Below are positions 52,861-64,000 of a stretch of DNA of 64,000 bases, piece by piece. The stretch spans positions 8,578,086-8,642,085 of the forward strand of contig CM059198.1 of assembly GCA_030323885.1 (NCBI GenBank), given 5' to 3'. The DNA is from Branchipolynoe longqiensis. Lineage: Eukaryota > Annelida > Polychaeta > Phyllodocida > Polynoidae. The notes under the pieces are model-generated. The model had not been told where the DNA came from, did not search any database, and worked only from the letters and a program-made list of their open reading frames with translations. The position numbers were made by a program, and so were the translations under genes. Numbering within the stretch: the stretch's first letter is position 1; the number at the start of each line of letters is the position of its first letter.

Positions 52861-53509
52861 CCCACCAGCGGGATTCCCAATGGAAGGTAGCCATGCCAAA
52901 AGTCGCCAGATAACACACCACACAGCTATGTACAAGCTATGATATGTAAATAGGAGTAGGCTAGTCTACTAATAAGAGTAGAACAAAATAAAATAATATG
53001 CCAAGAGGGTAAAAAAAAACTAGCAGAGGCTACTAACCATACCAACCAATTATCTATCTGCTACTGAAATGCAGCCAATCAAATACCTTATCAGCAGCTA
53101 CTGTGTGGTAAGACAACACCAACACTACAGCTGGCCAGCATTGAAAACAAGCCTGGGGACCCGGGCTTATATGCTATGGACAGCATAAATACAGCCTCAA
53201 TAAAAAAAATATTAAAAAATATATATATTATTAATCAATTAAAGGCAACGCACATTGCTATTTGGCTCATGACTCTGGCTGGCACTCCATACACCCGCCA
53301 TTCTTTATTGACAAAAAGTTTAAATCTGCTGATCAACTGACCGATTCCTGATTAGCTGCCTGCAGCCCAGGCCTACTAGTACTACTTCTACTTCAATACA
53401 ACCAACTGGCTCACCAGGCTGCTCCAACAACAGAGAACCATAGAACACATCATAAGAACCATTAATTAATCCAACCCATGACCCGTAACATATCCGAATA
53501 ATATTTGCA
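52861..53509. mobile_element. SINE-D-type 3' tail in unassigned sequence
   Basis: 53143-53195 has 'gaaaacaagcctggggaccc', the hairpin AAGCC (53149-53153) / GGCTT (53164-53168), and 'atggacagcataaatacagc' followed by A-rich DNA. The preceding 280 bp is not recognised. Confidence 0.5.
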
Positions 53510-53765
53510 TGAATATATATTTATACTACACATATGTATATGTGTACACGTAAATATGTATATGCGTGTATGTGTACATGTAGGTACCCTAAAGTGATTT
53601 TTTATTTTAATGTTTCATGTGTACATATATGTATATGTGTGTACGTGAATATATATATATGTGTGTAGGTGTGCATGTATATGTTTATATATTATATGTA
53701 TATGTGTGTACATGACTATGTATATATAGTATATATATATATATATATATATATGCTGTATACAA
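53510..53765 (+). repeat. AT-rich TATATG/TA tract
   Basis: Interrupted 'tatatgtgtac' repeats with (TA)n at 53727-53754. Confidence 0.9.
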
Positions 53766-54281
53766 ATTATACGAGTATAATAACCCGGAATATCGCTCCT
53801 CTCCCTCATCACTCATTCAGCTCCATGGACTGTCGGAGTCTCTCATAGTCATCTACTGCTCCAGCCTCCCCACCTCAACTCCGAGGGTGGTGCCACCACC
53901 CTTCACACTATAACCGCCACTCACTGTACCGCTGAAAATATGTACGCGTGTGCATAGTGGGTTGTGGCCTCAAAGGATGCTCTTACGCTTGATAGGATGA
54001 CCTGCTCGGAGATGCTCAGAGCAGCTCAGACTGAGTGAGAGCAGCTCACTGGGTTACCCTGGTTGAACCGAATGCACCCCTTGATGGTTATTGCCATGGA
54101 ACCCTGATTGACGCATCTAACCTGGGTGTGCAGTACGCGCGGCTCATTGTTCACATAAATGCACAATCTGTATTGTGCATTTCAGACACCACACCAAATA
54201 TCCGGCAAGCTTGGGACCGGAAGTGGCCCGGATTTCTGGATTTTCCCCGTTTTCTTTATCTTGAGGCAGCCTAACATAGAA
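53766..54281. other. Unassigned
   Basis: No gene, repeat or RNA could be supported. A 79-codon frame (54035-54274) has no recognisable motif. Confidence 0.45.
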
Positions 54282-54581
54282 TAAAGCCTGGTACACACCT
54301 CCCGTATACGATTCACATGAGAAAACTGACTGCCTGACAGTACCCGTTACAACCCGACCTGTCCCGTTTCCCAACTAAAACTGCCCGATTCATTTTTTAA
54401 TCTAATAAAACCCAGTACACACCTCCCGTATAAAACCTAAAACTGAGTTTTAAGTCGTGAATCGGAAGGCTCTGCTATGATAAGGGGTCACACGCCCAAA
54501 GACTGAAACCGACTAAAACTCTAACTTTGTCGTGAAATGGGCAGTTTTAGGTTTTATACGGGAGGTGTGTACCGGGCTTTA
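54282..54581. mobile_element. MITE, TAAAGCC(C/T)GGTACACACC ends
   Basis: Left end 'taaagcctggtacacacctc', right end complement 'gtgtaccgggcttta'. An internal direct copy of the end ('agtacacacctcccgtataa') at about 54416 shows it is itself a partial dimer. A second copy follows at 55067. Confidence 0.8.
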
Positions 54582-55066
54582 GGCTACATAGCCTGGTGCT
54601 TGGCATTACTATATCTTAAGATATAAATTTAAATAACCGATGATAAGTAAAGAACAAAATCGTATTTAAGTTATTTTAACCAGTTTAAAAAATAGCCAGT
54701 TTTCTAGTAATTTCTGGATTTCTGGAACCCAGATAGGAGGTTCAGTACCGGGTACAATTGTGGGGGGATGGGCGTAGTAGCCTACATTTTGTATTTTGGG
54801 TTTGGGTTACTTGACTGGCTAGTCTAGCCGTGCAGGGTCCTGCTTCTCATGTGGAAAGTACACATTGGTTCCATCCCCGGCCGAGTTAATTATTTTGCAA
54901 AGCATTCAAGTATTAGCTTGCATTGGTTTATTGGTTTCCTAGAGGCATTGGCCGTAAAGCCAGATGGAAAGTTTCAATAAAATTGTTGACAAAATAGCTG
55001 GCATACTCGCATACATAGTTTAAAACTTATTGCTCAGAAATGGATTTCAATCGAGAGTTCAATCAC
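54582..55066. other. Unassigned
   Basis: No feature beyond a decayed SINE-A-like head (54815-54890: 'tggctagtctagccgtgcag', 'ttccatccccggccgagtta'). Confidence 0.4.
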
Positions 55067-55378
55067 TAAAGCCTGATACACACCTCCCGTATATGATTCA
55101 CATGCTAAAACTGACTGCCTGACGTGACCCGTCATAACCCAACCCGTCCCGTTTCCCGACTAATGCCCGGTACACACCTCTCGTATAAAACCCAAAACTG
55201 CCCGATTCATTTTTCGAATTGTATACTTAAGCCCTAAAACTGAGTTTTAAGTCGCGAATCGGAAGGCTCAGGTATGTTAGGGGGTCACACACCTAAAGAC
55301 TGAAACCAACTAAAACTCAAACTTAGTCACGAAATGGGCAGCTTTAGGTTTTATACAGGAGGTGCGTACCAGGCATTA
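55067..55378. mobile_element. MITE, TAAAGCC... ends, second copy
   Basis: Same plan as 54282-54581, including the internal extra end ('ccggtacacacctctcgtat') and 'actgagttttaagtcgcgaa'. Confidence 0.8.
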
Positions 55379-55439
55379 AGGAGAAACTAAGAAAATAAGG
55401 AATAACTTGCTCTATAGTAAAGCACTGCAAGCATTAGTT

Positions 55440-55745
55440 ATAGAGCATATGGTTCCTGTGTGGAAGGTCGGGATTTCGAATCCTGACCGAGTCGAACCAA
55501 TAACTTATAATATCAAAATTGATACTTGTCACTACCTAGCCTGGCACTCAGCATTACTATCATAGGAGAAAGATTCATTAACTCAGTATCAGGATAATGT
55601 GACTGAGTGAGACATTGGGTCATGGTGTCGGCGGACTGATCTCGCAGTGGGGCAGCACTGTAAAGTCGCCATGAGTGCACACTGTAAAAAATCGGTGCTC
55701 GTCCTGATATGACCATAGATGTTGCTAGGACATAAAACCCCAACA
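55440..55745 (+). mobile_element. SINE-A (+)
   Basis: B box 'ggatttcgaatcctgaccga', body complete, 'gatgttgctaggacataaaa' 'ccccaacaaac'. The A box is unclear. Confidence 0.85.
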
Positions 55746-55854
55746 AACAAGGCAAGTAATTAAAGGGTACAAACCCTAACTGTAATCCAGATAGTTGTTG
55801 TCCTATTGATTATGCTTATTGGTTACTTTGGCCAGTCCAAGGAACTTACCATGT

Positions 55855-56185
55855 AAACAGTTTGTTGGTGTTTGCATATTGGCAACATCTAAGATCATTC
55901 CCGGACGAGTACCAACTTGTGACATTACCCACTCATGGGAATTTTATAGTGATGCTCCAATGGGATACCAGACAGCCAGCACCGTGACCCCAATATCCAA
56001 CTCAGTCACATTATCCTGATGCTGAGCTAACCAGTCCTTGCCCTATCATAGTAATGCAGATCGCCAGGATAGGTAGCGACAAGTATCAATTTTCTAAGTC
56101 ATCTGTTTGATCTTGGTAGGATTCAAACTCACAACATTCCACGCAGAAAGCCGGTGTTCTAACCAATCCAACCACCGCGTCTGGT
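55855..56185 (-). mobile_element. SINE-A (-)
   Basis: From 'ttggtgtttgcatattggca' 'acatctaag' to the head 'gattcaaactcacaacattc' and 'ctaaccaatccaaccaccgc'. Confidence 0.8.
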
Positions 56186-56279
56186 ACCATGTAAACAACA
56201 ACACTCAACATGTAGTGGAAGATAAACCAGACCAGAGAGTGAAAACAAGTAAAGTGTGTTTTATTTTAAGACGCCTCCA

Positions 56280-56575
56280 GAGCACACTGACTTTCGGATA
56301 TCAAACATATGGTCCTTCTGACATATCTCTTTGAAGGAAACCGGCTACCGCCAAATAGGTTATTCTTTCCAATAAGCAGCAAGGGTTCTTTTATGACCAC
56401 TTTCCCACACACAGGACAGCACATACCACCGCCTTTGATGAACCAGTTGTGGACTACTGGTTGGAACAGAAAATAGCCCAAACTGCAAATGGATCCACTG
56501 CGAAGGATAGATCTGATGACTGACAACTTCACCGGTGGACACGCTACCGCCTGAGCTACGTCCCACTCCCTGAGA
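56280..56575 (-). mobile_element. SINE-C (-), near complete
   Basis: The reverse complement starts 'gtgggacgtagctcaggcgg' 'tagcgtgtccaccggtgaag' and continues through 'ctgtcctgtgtgtgggaaag' to 'ggaccatatgtttgatatcc'. The head is clearer than in 16555-16850, the 3' end shorter. Confidence 0.8.
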
Positions 56576-56874
56576 TCTGAGAACGGAAACCAAAAATGAG
56601 GGGTGCTTTATTTTGTTTGCAATTGCGCATGTTTGAAAACTGTGACCCACCTCCTGCAATCTTTCCTACAACAGCTCTATGCAGGTGCTGTTACGAACCA
56701 CACACACCACCTGAGTAAATGTGTTGACATGGAGGCACCTTAACGAAGGTGCATAAACTCAGCGAATACATATCCGTGAATGTAAATTGCAGGCCGGTGT
56801 ATTTGTTTTACTACTGCATCTAAATGCCAAATCAGATAATGTGAAAGCATTTGATGAATGGCGGGAATAGTCAA
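56576..56874. other. Unassigned
   Basis: No gene or repeat recognised. Confidence 0.45.
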
Positions 56875-57165
56875 TCTGTAGACCACAGGCTTTCCATGCC
56901 GTATGAATCCTGGCCGCAGCAAGTAGCAAACAAATGACTTACTAAATTCGCTACCCAGCCTGGCGGTCGGCATTACTTGGGATAGGGTGATGACTGGGTA
57001 GTTCAGTATCAGGATAATGTGACTGCGTGAGACTTATGTTCATGGTGCCAGTGACCTGATTCATCCAATGAGGCAGCACTATAAAGCCACCATGAGTGTG
57101 CACTGTCATAAGTCGGTACCCATCCTGAGATGACTATAAATGTTGCTAGGATGTAAAACCCCAAC
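56875..57165 (+). mobile_element. SINE-A (+), diverged
   Basis: Head decayed, 'aacaaatgacttactaaatt', body to 'aaatgttgctaggatgtaaa' and 'accccaacaaac'. Confidence 0.8.
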
Positions 57166-57724
57166 AAACTGATGAGTGAAATCAGCTTTTTGGGGGGGGG
57201 AGGAGTGATTATGTGAAAATTCTAAATTAAATTAATATTATATGTACATAACGAAATCTTAGAGTAGACCACACCCATGTGTGGATTGCTATTGACTAAT
57301 GGCTGTGGGAGACTCTCATCGGATGGTGGCATCAAGTCAATGGGACCTTTCAACAAAAGTTAATGTCTCTTAATTTAAATAGCCTCCTTGCTTTAGGAGT
57401 ATAGGTGCATTCGTCACAATAGCAGAAGTATCGAAACACTTAAATTTCATGTGTTCTAGAATTAATTAAAAATAAGTGAAAGTTGGAATTGTGTGGCAAT
57501 TACAAAATGGCGGCCAGTTGGATGTGTAATCCATGGGAGGAGTGATGTTATTTTATTTACAGGGTGCTAGCTTCCATATATGCAGGATACCACTTGAGAT
57601 TACATATATATTTGTTATTAAAATATATTATGTTTTATAGGTTTATATTCGCCATGTGTTATTCCAATTGCATTTTATTCCATCTGCATAGCACCGGAAA
57701 ATCCCTAGCTGAGCCCTTGATGTA
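57166..57724. other. Unassigned AT-rich region
   Basis: G8 run at 57192-57199; otherwise nothing recognised. Confidence 0.5.
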
Positions 57725-58130
57725 CATCACTGACAGCCCACAGCACACAACCCACAGCACAGCTCACAGCTCATAGCATGCAACCCACAGCCCACATCAC
57801 ATAACACACATCACACAACACGCGGCAAACAACACAAACAACACACAACACACATCACACAACACACATCACATAACACACATCACACAACATGCGACAA
57901 ACAACACACACAGCACACATCACACATCACACATCGCACAACACACGGCATGCAGCACACAGCACACCGCACACATCACACAACACACAGCACCAAACAC
58001 ACAGCACACAACACTCAGCACACAACACACAACACACAACACACAGAAACACAACACACAGCACACAACACACAGAAACACAACACACAGTACACAACAC
58101 ACAACACACTGCACACAACACACAGCAGTG
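57725..58130 (+). repeat. CACACA/CAGCACACAACA minisatellite
   Basis: Imperfect 'cagcacacaacacaca' and 'cacatcacacaacac' units. Cys/Val-rich minus frames are by-products. Confidence 0.9.
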
Positions 58131-58249
58131 GTGTAGTGATGTTGTGGTGCAGTGAGAACGATGTTACCTTACTTTGTTTGAGAGGGGGAACAGCGTTCCC
58201 TCGATATTTCAAATAAATCCAAACCTGCCTTTCATTACTTCATGTTGGG

Positions 58250-58530
58250 CACTGCACTCCTGGACTCACTCCTTAATCAGTCACACACAAACCACCAAGC
58301 ACACTGTGTACTTAGTTCCAGACAAATCACCAGGGTCACTATGCAATCAGATAGATAAATCACTGGGCTTACTGCCTATTCAGTCAGAGACAAATCATCA
58401 AGTTCATTGTGTAATCAGACAGACAAATCACCAGGGTCACTATGCAATCAGTCACAGAGGAAGTACTGGGCTTGTTCTGTAATCAGTCACATACAAATCA
58501 CATGGCTTACTGCATTTTTCAGTCACAGAC
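58250..58530 (+). repeat. ~34-bp minisatellite
   Basis: 'cagacaaatcaccagggtca' 'ctatgcaatcag' units start at about 58321, 58354, 58389, 58422 and 58456, then drift. Confidence 0.8.
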
Positions 58531-58641
58531 AAATGACTTGGTGCATTGTGTATTTTGCTCGAATGAGATGTCCACATTTTTTGTGGCAGAAAATTGCGGA
58601 ATATGAGGAAAAGTGTTGAAATCTGTTACATCTAGTTACTA

Positions 58642-58830
58642 CAGTGACGCCCTGTTATAATGCACCCCGATATAACGCACATTTGGATATAACACGATGA
58701 TTCATTCGACCCAGAATTCTATAATTTATAGGCAATTCGGTAAAGTGAACCTCAATTTAACGCGATTCTGATTTTTTTGCAATCGCACTGTATGGATCTG
58801 AACAATCGCGTTATATTATATTATAATGGG
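58642..58830 (+). mobile_element. pogo-like MITE, decayed
   Basis: Starts CAGTGACGCCCTGTTATAAT after TA, and contains 'cgatataacgca' and inverted 'aacaatcgcgttatatt'. The right end is degraded. Confidence 0.55.
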
Positions 58831-58849
58831 CTCATGCTATTCTTTGTAA

Positions 58850-58908
58850 TATGTACCATCCTGATATGACCTTGGATGTTGCTAGGACGTAAAACAACAA
58901 CAACAACT
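58850..58908 (+). mobile_element. SINE-A 3' tail
   Basis: 'catcctgatatgaccttgga' 'tgttgctaggacgtaaaac' followed by (AAC)n. Confidence 0.8.
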
Positions 58909-59489
58909 TTGTAATATGTATCCTCTCACAGTAACCCAAGGATGCTCTTCCTGTCACAACTTCTACATTTCTCATTTCTGCCATTTTTAGTTTGTGCATT
59001 GTGGATATCGGTTAGTGTATGTGCAGCATGTGTGTGCTTAGTGTATGTGCAGCATACATGTGTGTGGTGGAGGAGGGAGTGTATTAGTGAGTCTCTCAGT
59101 GAAGGGTTCTACATGCATGTGTCATTAGTGCTAGAAGAATGGTCACACAGCTGCAGTATCTGGACAGGAAGTGAGCTGGATTGATCAGCTCACTAGCGCT
59201 AACTCCAAAGCCAAAGGGAAATAACACGCTCGCGCATGCACACCCACATCCGTAAAAACAGGTTACCTATCCGGACTGTACACATAGGTGCATGTTCATC
59301 AGATCTGACCAAAACCATCTTACAAGGCACAGTGAAAAGGTCGAAGGAAGAAGATAAGCCGGACAAAGGATGTGGTGCGAAGACAAAATTTGGGAAAGGA
59401 GAGGCCTGGAGCTTGGCAAGTCCCAGAGGGTGGTGGAAAATAGGAAACTCTGGAGAAAACTGGTTGTAATGTCATCTTTGGTGCCGCAG
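58909..59489. other. Unassigned
   Basis: 'gtatgtgcagca' is duplicated at 59018 and 59043. No gene. Confidence 0.45.
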
Positions 59490-60075
59490 TGACTATCGCG
59501 GTTAAAGGATTGGTGATGATGATGACTGTACACAAGGGTGTGGAAAAAGAGCAAGCCGATAGTGTGGCCATCTTGCTCGACCATAGAGCCTCTATGGCAA
59601 TCAGTTTCGCAGATATTGAGTTCAGGCCGACAATGTGGTCATCCTGCTCTGCGATAGAGCCTCTATGGCGGTGAGTTTAGTGGAAATTGGGTATAAGCTG
59701 ACAATGTGGCCATCTTGCTCCACCATAGAGCCTCTATGGCGGTCAGTTTAGTGGAAATTGAGTATAAGCTGACAATGTCACCATTTTGCTCCACCGTCGA
59801 GTCTCTATGGCAGTCAGTTTAGCGGAAATTGAGTATAAGCTGACCATGTGGCCATTTTGCTCCACCATAGAGCCTCTATGGTGGTCAGTTTAGCGGAAAT
59901 TGAGTATAAGCTGACAATGTCACCATTTTGCTCCACCATAGAGCATCTATAGCACAGTCATGTTAGCAGAAATTGAGTATAAGCTGACAATGTGGCCATC
60001 TTGCTCCACTATAGAGCCTCTATGGCACAGTCAGTTTAGGATATTGAGTACAGGCTACAATGTGATCATCCTGGT
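59490..60075 (+). repeat. 71-bp minisatellite with a palindrome in each unit
   Basis: Units at 71-bp spacing (59701, 59772, 59843, 59914, then 59987): 'acaatgtggccatcttgctc', 'caccatagagcctctatgg', 'cggtcagtttagtggaaatt', 'gagtataagctg'. CCATAGAGCCTCTATGG is an exact 17-bp palindrome around one C. Confidence 0.9.
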
Positions 60076-60762
60076 CCACCTCGATGGTGCCGTGAGTTTA
60101 ACGGATATGGAATAAAATACGAAAGTTCATGTCCTCAGAGGAAAGGACTTGAATGTCGATGAGGATAGCCAGTTCTGTTTTATTTTAGGAAGTGACTGTC
60201 TGCACGGTCAACAATAGACAACCGCACGGCTAACCGAAACACACACTGTCAACCTCAATTCCGGTACACTCTCCCACCCGCTCTCCTGCCCGCTGTCTCG
60301 CCCTCACATTCGTTTCGTACCCTCCCGCTTGCCAACCAGCTCACTCTCTGGCTTGAAATCCCTGCTCTCCCACTCGCCCTTCCACCCTTCCTCTGGCTCT
60401 CCCACTTCCCGCTCGCTCTCCCACCGTACCTACTGCCTTCATCTTACATACATCTCCATGGCCGAATAGCCAATCCTCAGTTAGACACACGGCCGCCGTG
60501 CGAATAGCCTTGGCCCTTATTTTAAATGGATAACTTTACATATATTTGAAGTGAAAACATGCGAGAGGCCATGTAAGATTAAGTAAGAGCTGGTTGGGTC
60601 TCCTCCCTCCTTCACCAGGCTTCCGGATGTTGAGGCGCCGCGCATGAGCAGCCATAATGATGTCTGCGCGTGCGCAGCTCTGGGAACACTCTCTAATCGC
60701 AACCAGTGCACGCGTCACTCTCCACGCGGAAAGTATGGTCGCCTGCGTCTTGCGCAACAGGA
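60076..60762. other. Unassigned, pyrimidine-rich part
   Basis: 60260-60430 is C/T-rich ('ctctcc.c.cgct' units). 60517-60560 is an M-TTAA internal fragment. No gene. Confidence 0.5.
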
Positions 60763-61095
60763 CCGGGCGCGGTGGCCTAATCGGTAGAGCGCTAGCGTCG
60801 CATGCGGAAGGTCAGGAGTTTGGTTCCCAGTCGAGTCAAATCAATTACTTTAAAATTGATACTTGTCACTTCCTAGCCTGGCGCTCGGCATTAATAGGAT
60901 AGGGCAAGGCCTGGTTAGCTCAGTGTTAGGATAATGTGACTGAGTGGGATTTTGGGTCATGGTGCCAGCAGCCTGATTTCACAGTGGGGCAGCACTATAA
61001 TTATAAAGTTGCCATGTGTGTGCGCTGTTACAAGTCAGTACCCATCCTGATATGACCTTAAATGTTGCCAGGATGTAAAGCTCCAACAACCAACC
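60763..61095 (+). mobile_element. SINE-A (+), full length
   Basis: Head 'gcgcggtggcctaatcggta' 'gagcgctagc', 'gagtttggttcccag', full body, tail 'aaatgttgccaggatgtaaa' 'gctccaacaaccaac'. Confidence 0.9.
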
Positions 61096-61674
61096 CATCA
61101 TATTGCACAACAGGAGGGAGGAGGCGCGTGCCGAGTACTTCCGTTTGGCCACTTCCGGTTTTGGACCTTGCCCTATAAACTGCGGTATATATTTTAGTTG
61201 TTTTTTGGGGGAGGGTGTTTTTGGAGGGTACATTAGTTGCTTAAGCAGGAGAAATTTCAATCTCAATTCCACTGCTCCTTGCCCTATTAATTTTAATTAT
61301 AAACACGCCAGCAGACCAGGATTCGAACCAGCTACCTACAGGTCATCGCTCCCAACAATTTTCCATCCGAGGAGCGATCACTGGGTTGTTTCCGAAAGTT
61401 GTGCTCACTCGGTCGACCTAACCAGCGCGTACCCAACCAGTCCGCGCTGGTTGGGTCTTCCTCCTTGCTGCGAGGTGTCCAGATGATCCATGGGTCCCGG
61501 GGTTAATGGCGCGGTCAACTCGTCGTGATCCCGCCGTGACCTCGTTTCTGGTGGGGGTTGAGCTGGGTCTAATTGGGTTAACGGGTTCAGCCAATTAGGT
61601 TCAGATAACAGGCGCTCAAATTCCACACCAGCCACCTGGACGCGGTGGGCCGGTTTCGCAGTTTAAACGGGTAC
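61096..61674. other. Unassigned, possible tRNA-like segment (-)
   Basis: The minus strand of about 61310-61430 has 'gcgctggttaggtcgaccga' and 'agctggttcgaatcctggtc', which could be Pol III A and B boxes of another SINE. No second copy in the window confirms it. Confidence 0.3.
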
Positions 61675-62179
61675 CCGGTGTGGCAGTTTCAGCCGTGCGC
61701 GAGTTTCAGCCGTGCGCATAGACTCAAACTCAAGACATTGTGAATGGTCGTGAGCAATCTTCAGCAGAAAATACAGAAAAAGTGAAATATCTCTAAAACC
61801 ACACCACCTATTAACAAATCGTGTGGAACACATATAGAAAACATCTTTACCAAAAAGATTATATTAAATTTATAAGGTTAGGGTTCTTGATTTCTATTAA
61901 TTTTGAATAAAACTAATGTTTTGTGCTGCGCGTAACGTCAAACTCAAGGCATTGTCAATGGTGGTGTGCAATCTTCATACAGAAAATCCAGGAAAAGTGA
62001 AATATCTCTAAAACCACACCACCTAGAAACAAATTGCTTGGTACACATATAGAAAACATCTTTACCAAAAACATTCTATTAAATTTATAAGGTTAGTGAC
62101 TCACGACCATTGACAATGCCTTGAGTTTGAGTCTATGCGCACAGCTGAAACTGACAGTGAGCTGAAACCGCCACACTGG
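61675..62179. mobile_element. FB-3 foldback element with block-A interior
   Basis: Tips CCGGTGTGGCAGTTTCAGC and complement (GCTGAAACCGCCACACTGG) share their start with the 39064-39574 tips. Inside, two block-A copies lie in the same orientation. 'gactcaaactcaagacattg' (left) is mirrored at the right. Confidence 0.8.
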
Positions 62180-62387
62180 TTTAAAACCTGTTACACCCCC
62201 ATCACAACAAAATAGTTCTCAAAACGTCCGACCCCGTTCTAAAACGGGGTAGAACGTGGCCGCCGAAATTTTGAACATGCTCAAAGTTCTAGAGCACCCT
62301 TCCATCCTTGCCCATCCAGGCAGTTCATAAAAAGTTTGTAAAACGTTGCTACTATATTCACTACGTTCGCACACAGTTTGAGCCGAC

Positions 62388-62600
62388 CAGACGGGATGGC
62401 CGAATGAGTTAGAGCGTCCGTCTCCTGTTCTGGTAGATCGTGGGGTCGTGGGGTCGAACCATGGTCGAGTCAAACCAATGACTTAAAAATGTATGCTTGT
62501 CGCTTCCTAGCCAGGCGCTCGGCGTTATTAGGACAGGGCAAGGACTGGTGTGTTCAGTGTCAGGATAATGTGACTGAGTGGGATACCAGGTCATGGTCCC
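62388..62600 (+). mobile_element. SINE-A (+), 3'-truncated
   Basis: Head 'gacgggatggccgaatgagt' 'tagagcgtccg', 'gggtcgaaccatggtcgagt', body to 'gggataccaggtcatggt'. Confidence 0.85.
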
Positions 62601-62739
62601 GAAGTGTTTATCAAAGCTCCTAGTCCTACCCAGTAATAGGTCCTATTAGATTGATTAGGCTGCTCTTCTATGTAGACAGCAGCAAATGTTTAAAGTTATG
62701 TAGTCCGATAAAAACTAACCTATTGTAGAAATAACAGAA

Positions 62740-62935
62740 TCATGGAGGGTGGGGAGATGTGGAAGAATTCTTACAGACAGAGAAAGACTGTGTGCAGTAG
62801 ATAGCTACACAACAACTGAAAGTAACAAAACAAGGGGAACCACAAGACTATTACTGTCTATCGGCGAAAACAAGTCATTAGACTTAACCTTTATGGGCAG
62901 AATAAATACACCATCACCATTACCAACAAAAACAA
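62740..62935 (+). mobile_element. SINE-D-related tail
   Basis: Matches 9049-9188 plus 9598-9618, uninterrupted here. Hairpin AAGTC-atta-GACTT at 62872-62885, then 'tatgggcagaataaatacac'. It gives the empty site for the MITE at 9194-9600. Confidence 0.75.
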
Positions 62936-62960
62936 AAACAAACAAAAAAAAGCCTTCAAT

Positions 62961-63270
62961 GGTGTTCTCTGTGGCAGAGTGGTTAGAGTGTCTGACTTTT
63001 TTCTAGGTCAGACTCCTAATCTGAAGTTTGGTGGTTCGATTCCCTGTGCCCTCCAACCTCTGCCAATTTGGATTTCCACTGCTGTGCATAACTTACATCG
63101 TCATCAAAGGCCAGTTGCTCTCATACCATGTCTATGTGGTGTGGGAGGTTAACAATCCCTTGGGTCGGTAAAAGTGAAGGCTTGGGCTTTCTATCGACAA
63201 ACTGTCTAATGGTGAAAATAAACGTATTCAGACTTATCCATGATAGGCGGTATAAATCTTCAAGAAAAAA
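62961..63270 (+). mobile_element. SINE-D, second copy
   Basis: Head 'tctgtggcagagtggttaga', 'ggtggttcgattccctgtgc', body as at 37711-38015. The 3' hairpin is partly decayed ('aacgtattcagactt'). Confidence 0.85.
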
Positions 63271-63296
63271 AAGAAGAAGAAAAAAAAGCAAAGCCC

Positions 63297-63709
63297 CGAT
63301 CTAGTTTTGAGCATGCATCTGCAACTTAAATACTGGTTCCCTTATTCAGTAGTTGTTGCTACGTAGAACTTCTTTTAGAAGGGCATAGTATGTCAATGTA
63401 ATAGAACCTGTTATTATTGAAGCCAATGGGGTCAGGGTTTTGACAAGCATGGCAAAATTAATTTAGCATGTTTTCACTTCAAATATCTCCTAAATTAGTC
63501 ATTTTAAGTCAGTTCCTTCAAAGTAACGTAAAGTAGATTATAACGATTAACCTACTAGATTTATCTCGGGAAATGACAAAAACTCAAAACCACTGGACTA
63601 TGCAACTTTAATAGGAGAACAAGTATGTAAGTTGGGTATGTAGGTTCAGATCTAGATCAGTGTTTTGCTTTTGAAAATGTGATGGTTTTATCCGAGTATG
63701 CGGCTTTAA
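63297..63709. mobile_element. Two diverged M-TTAA MITE parts
   Basis: 63297-63612 lacks its left end and finishes 'ccactggactatgcaacttt'. 63613-63709 is a right-end fragment finishing 'gagtatgcggctttaa'. Confidence 0.65.
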
Positions 63710-63817
63710 AATGTCATTGTTCCATCTAGTCGCGTGGCACAGAGGAGGAAATTGACAAACAATGACAACAATAAACAACAAATACTAAACAATATAATTA
63801 TATCTTTATGTTTGTTT

Positions 63818-64000
63818 GTTTGAGGTTTACGTCCTAGCATTATCTAAGGTCATATCAGGACGGGATATAAATCTTTATGAAAGAAGCAATACCGGATGCA
63901 GTAGCCAAATCGGTAAGAGCGCAGGCTTCCGGTGCAGAAGGTTAGGAGTTTATATCCCAGCTGAGTCAAATCAATGACTTACAAAATTGATACCCGTTGG
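63818..64000. mobile_element. SINE-A tail (-) and SINE-A head (+) at window edge
   Basis: 63818-63866 is the inverted 3' end ('gaggtttacgtcctagcatt'). From 63893 a plus-strand head begins ('ccggatgcagtagccaaatc', 'ggtaagagcgcaggc') and runs off the window. Confidence 0.8.

Noticed and set aside
54035..54274. 79-codon ORF in otherwise unassigned sequence
   Set aside because: Short, no motif, no codon bias visible by eye, and it ends at a MITE.

Overview
The window looks like accessory, repeat-dominated DNA from an animal nuclear genome. No bacterial-style operons, rRNA, CRISPR array or intact host gene could be recognised. A mollusc is the best guess. SINE-C (16555-16850, 46780-46985, 56280-56575) resembles a repeat I associate from memory with gastropod and bivalve sequences. 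This is recognition only; no search was run.

The main protein-coding candidate lies in a very GC-rich unit at about 2864-5271, inside DNA that is otherwise AT-rich. It has a TATA box, a 483-codon ORF (3344-4795) with a helical domain and a Cys/His cluster resembling the Gag-like ORF1 of DIRS/Ngaro retroelements, a two-copy 98-bp repeat, and an AATAAA signal in a small palindrome. Other coding traces are decayed non-LTR retrotransposon ends: an RTE/BovB-like fragment at 42066-42765 (+), its relative at 11287-11468 (-), and a CR1/Jockey-like C-terminus at 28790-29325 (-).

Layout. 1-2.6 kb: dispersed repeat blocks, SINE-A copies, and a TIR element with a 9-bp target duplication. 2.8-5.3 kb: the GC-rich unit. 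5.5-8.05 kb: a 70-bp satellite with an 8-monomer higher-order repeat. 8-18 kb: SINEs and non-autonomous DNA elements, some nested. 18.7-24.8 kb: a 99-bp satellite, then a 139-bp dimeric satellite, a 960-bp inserted repeat and an 11-bp minisatellite. 25.5-26.1 kb: a homopurine tract. 26.5-41.5 kb: pogo-like and TTAA-type MITEs, foldback elements (one 1.9 kb with 600-bp arms), and a CA-rich minisatellite. 41.6-43.5 kb: a 64-bp satellite split by the RTE fragment. 43.7-64 kb: more foldbacks, SINEs and minisatellites, including a 71-bp repeat with a perfect palindrome in most monomers.

Families named here. SINE-A: tRNA-derived, about 320-380 bp, roughly 35 copies or fragments. SINE-B: about 180 bp with an embedded 72-nt tRNA-like segment. 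SINE-C: about 290 bp. SINE-D: about 310 bp, with a 3' hairpin. M-TTAA: about 330-360 bp, TIR AGYTGCATAGTCCGATG. FB-1, FB-2, FB-3: foldback elements. R950: a 950-bp dispersed repeat. Nested insertions give relative ages. Boundaries of diverged copies are by eye, good to about 5-20 bp, unless a target duplication is stated.
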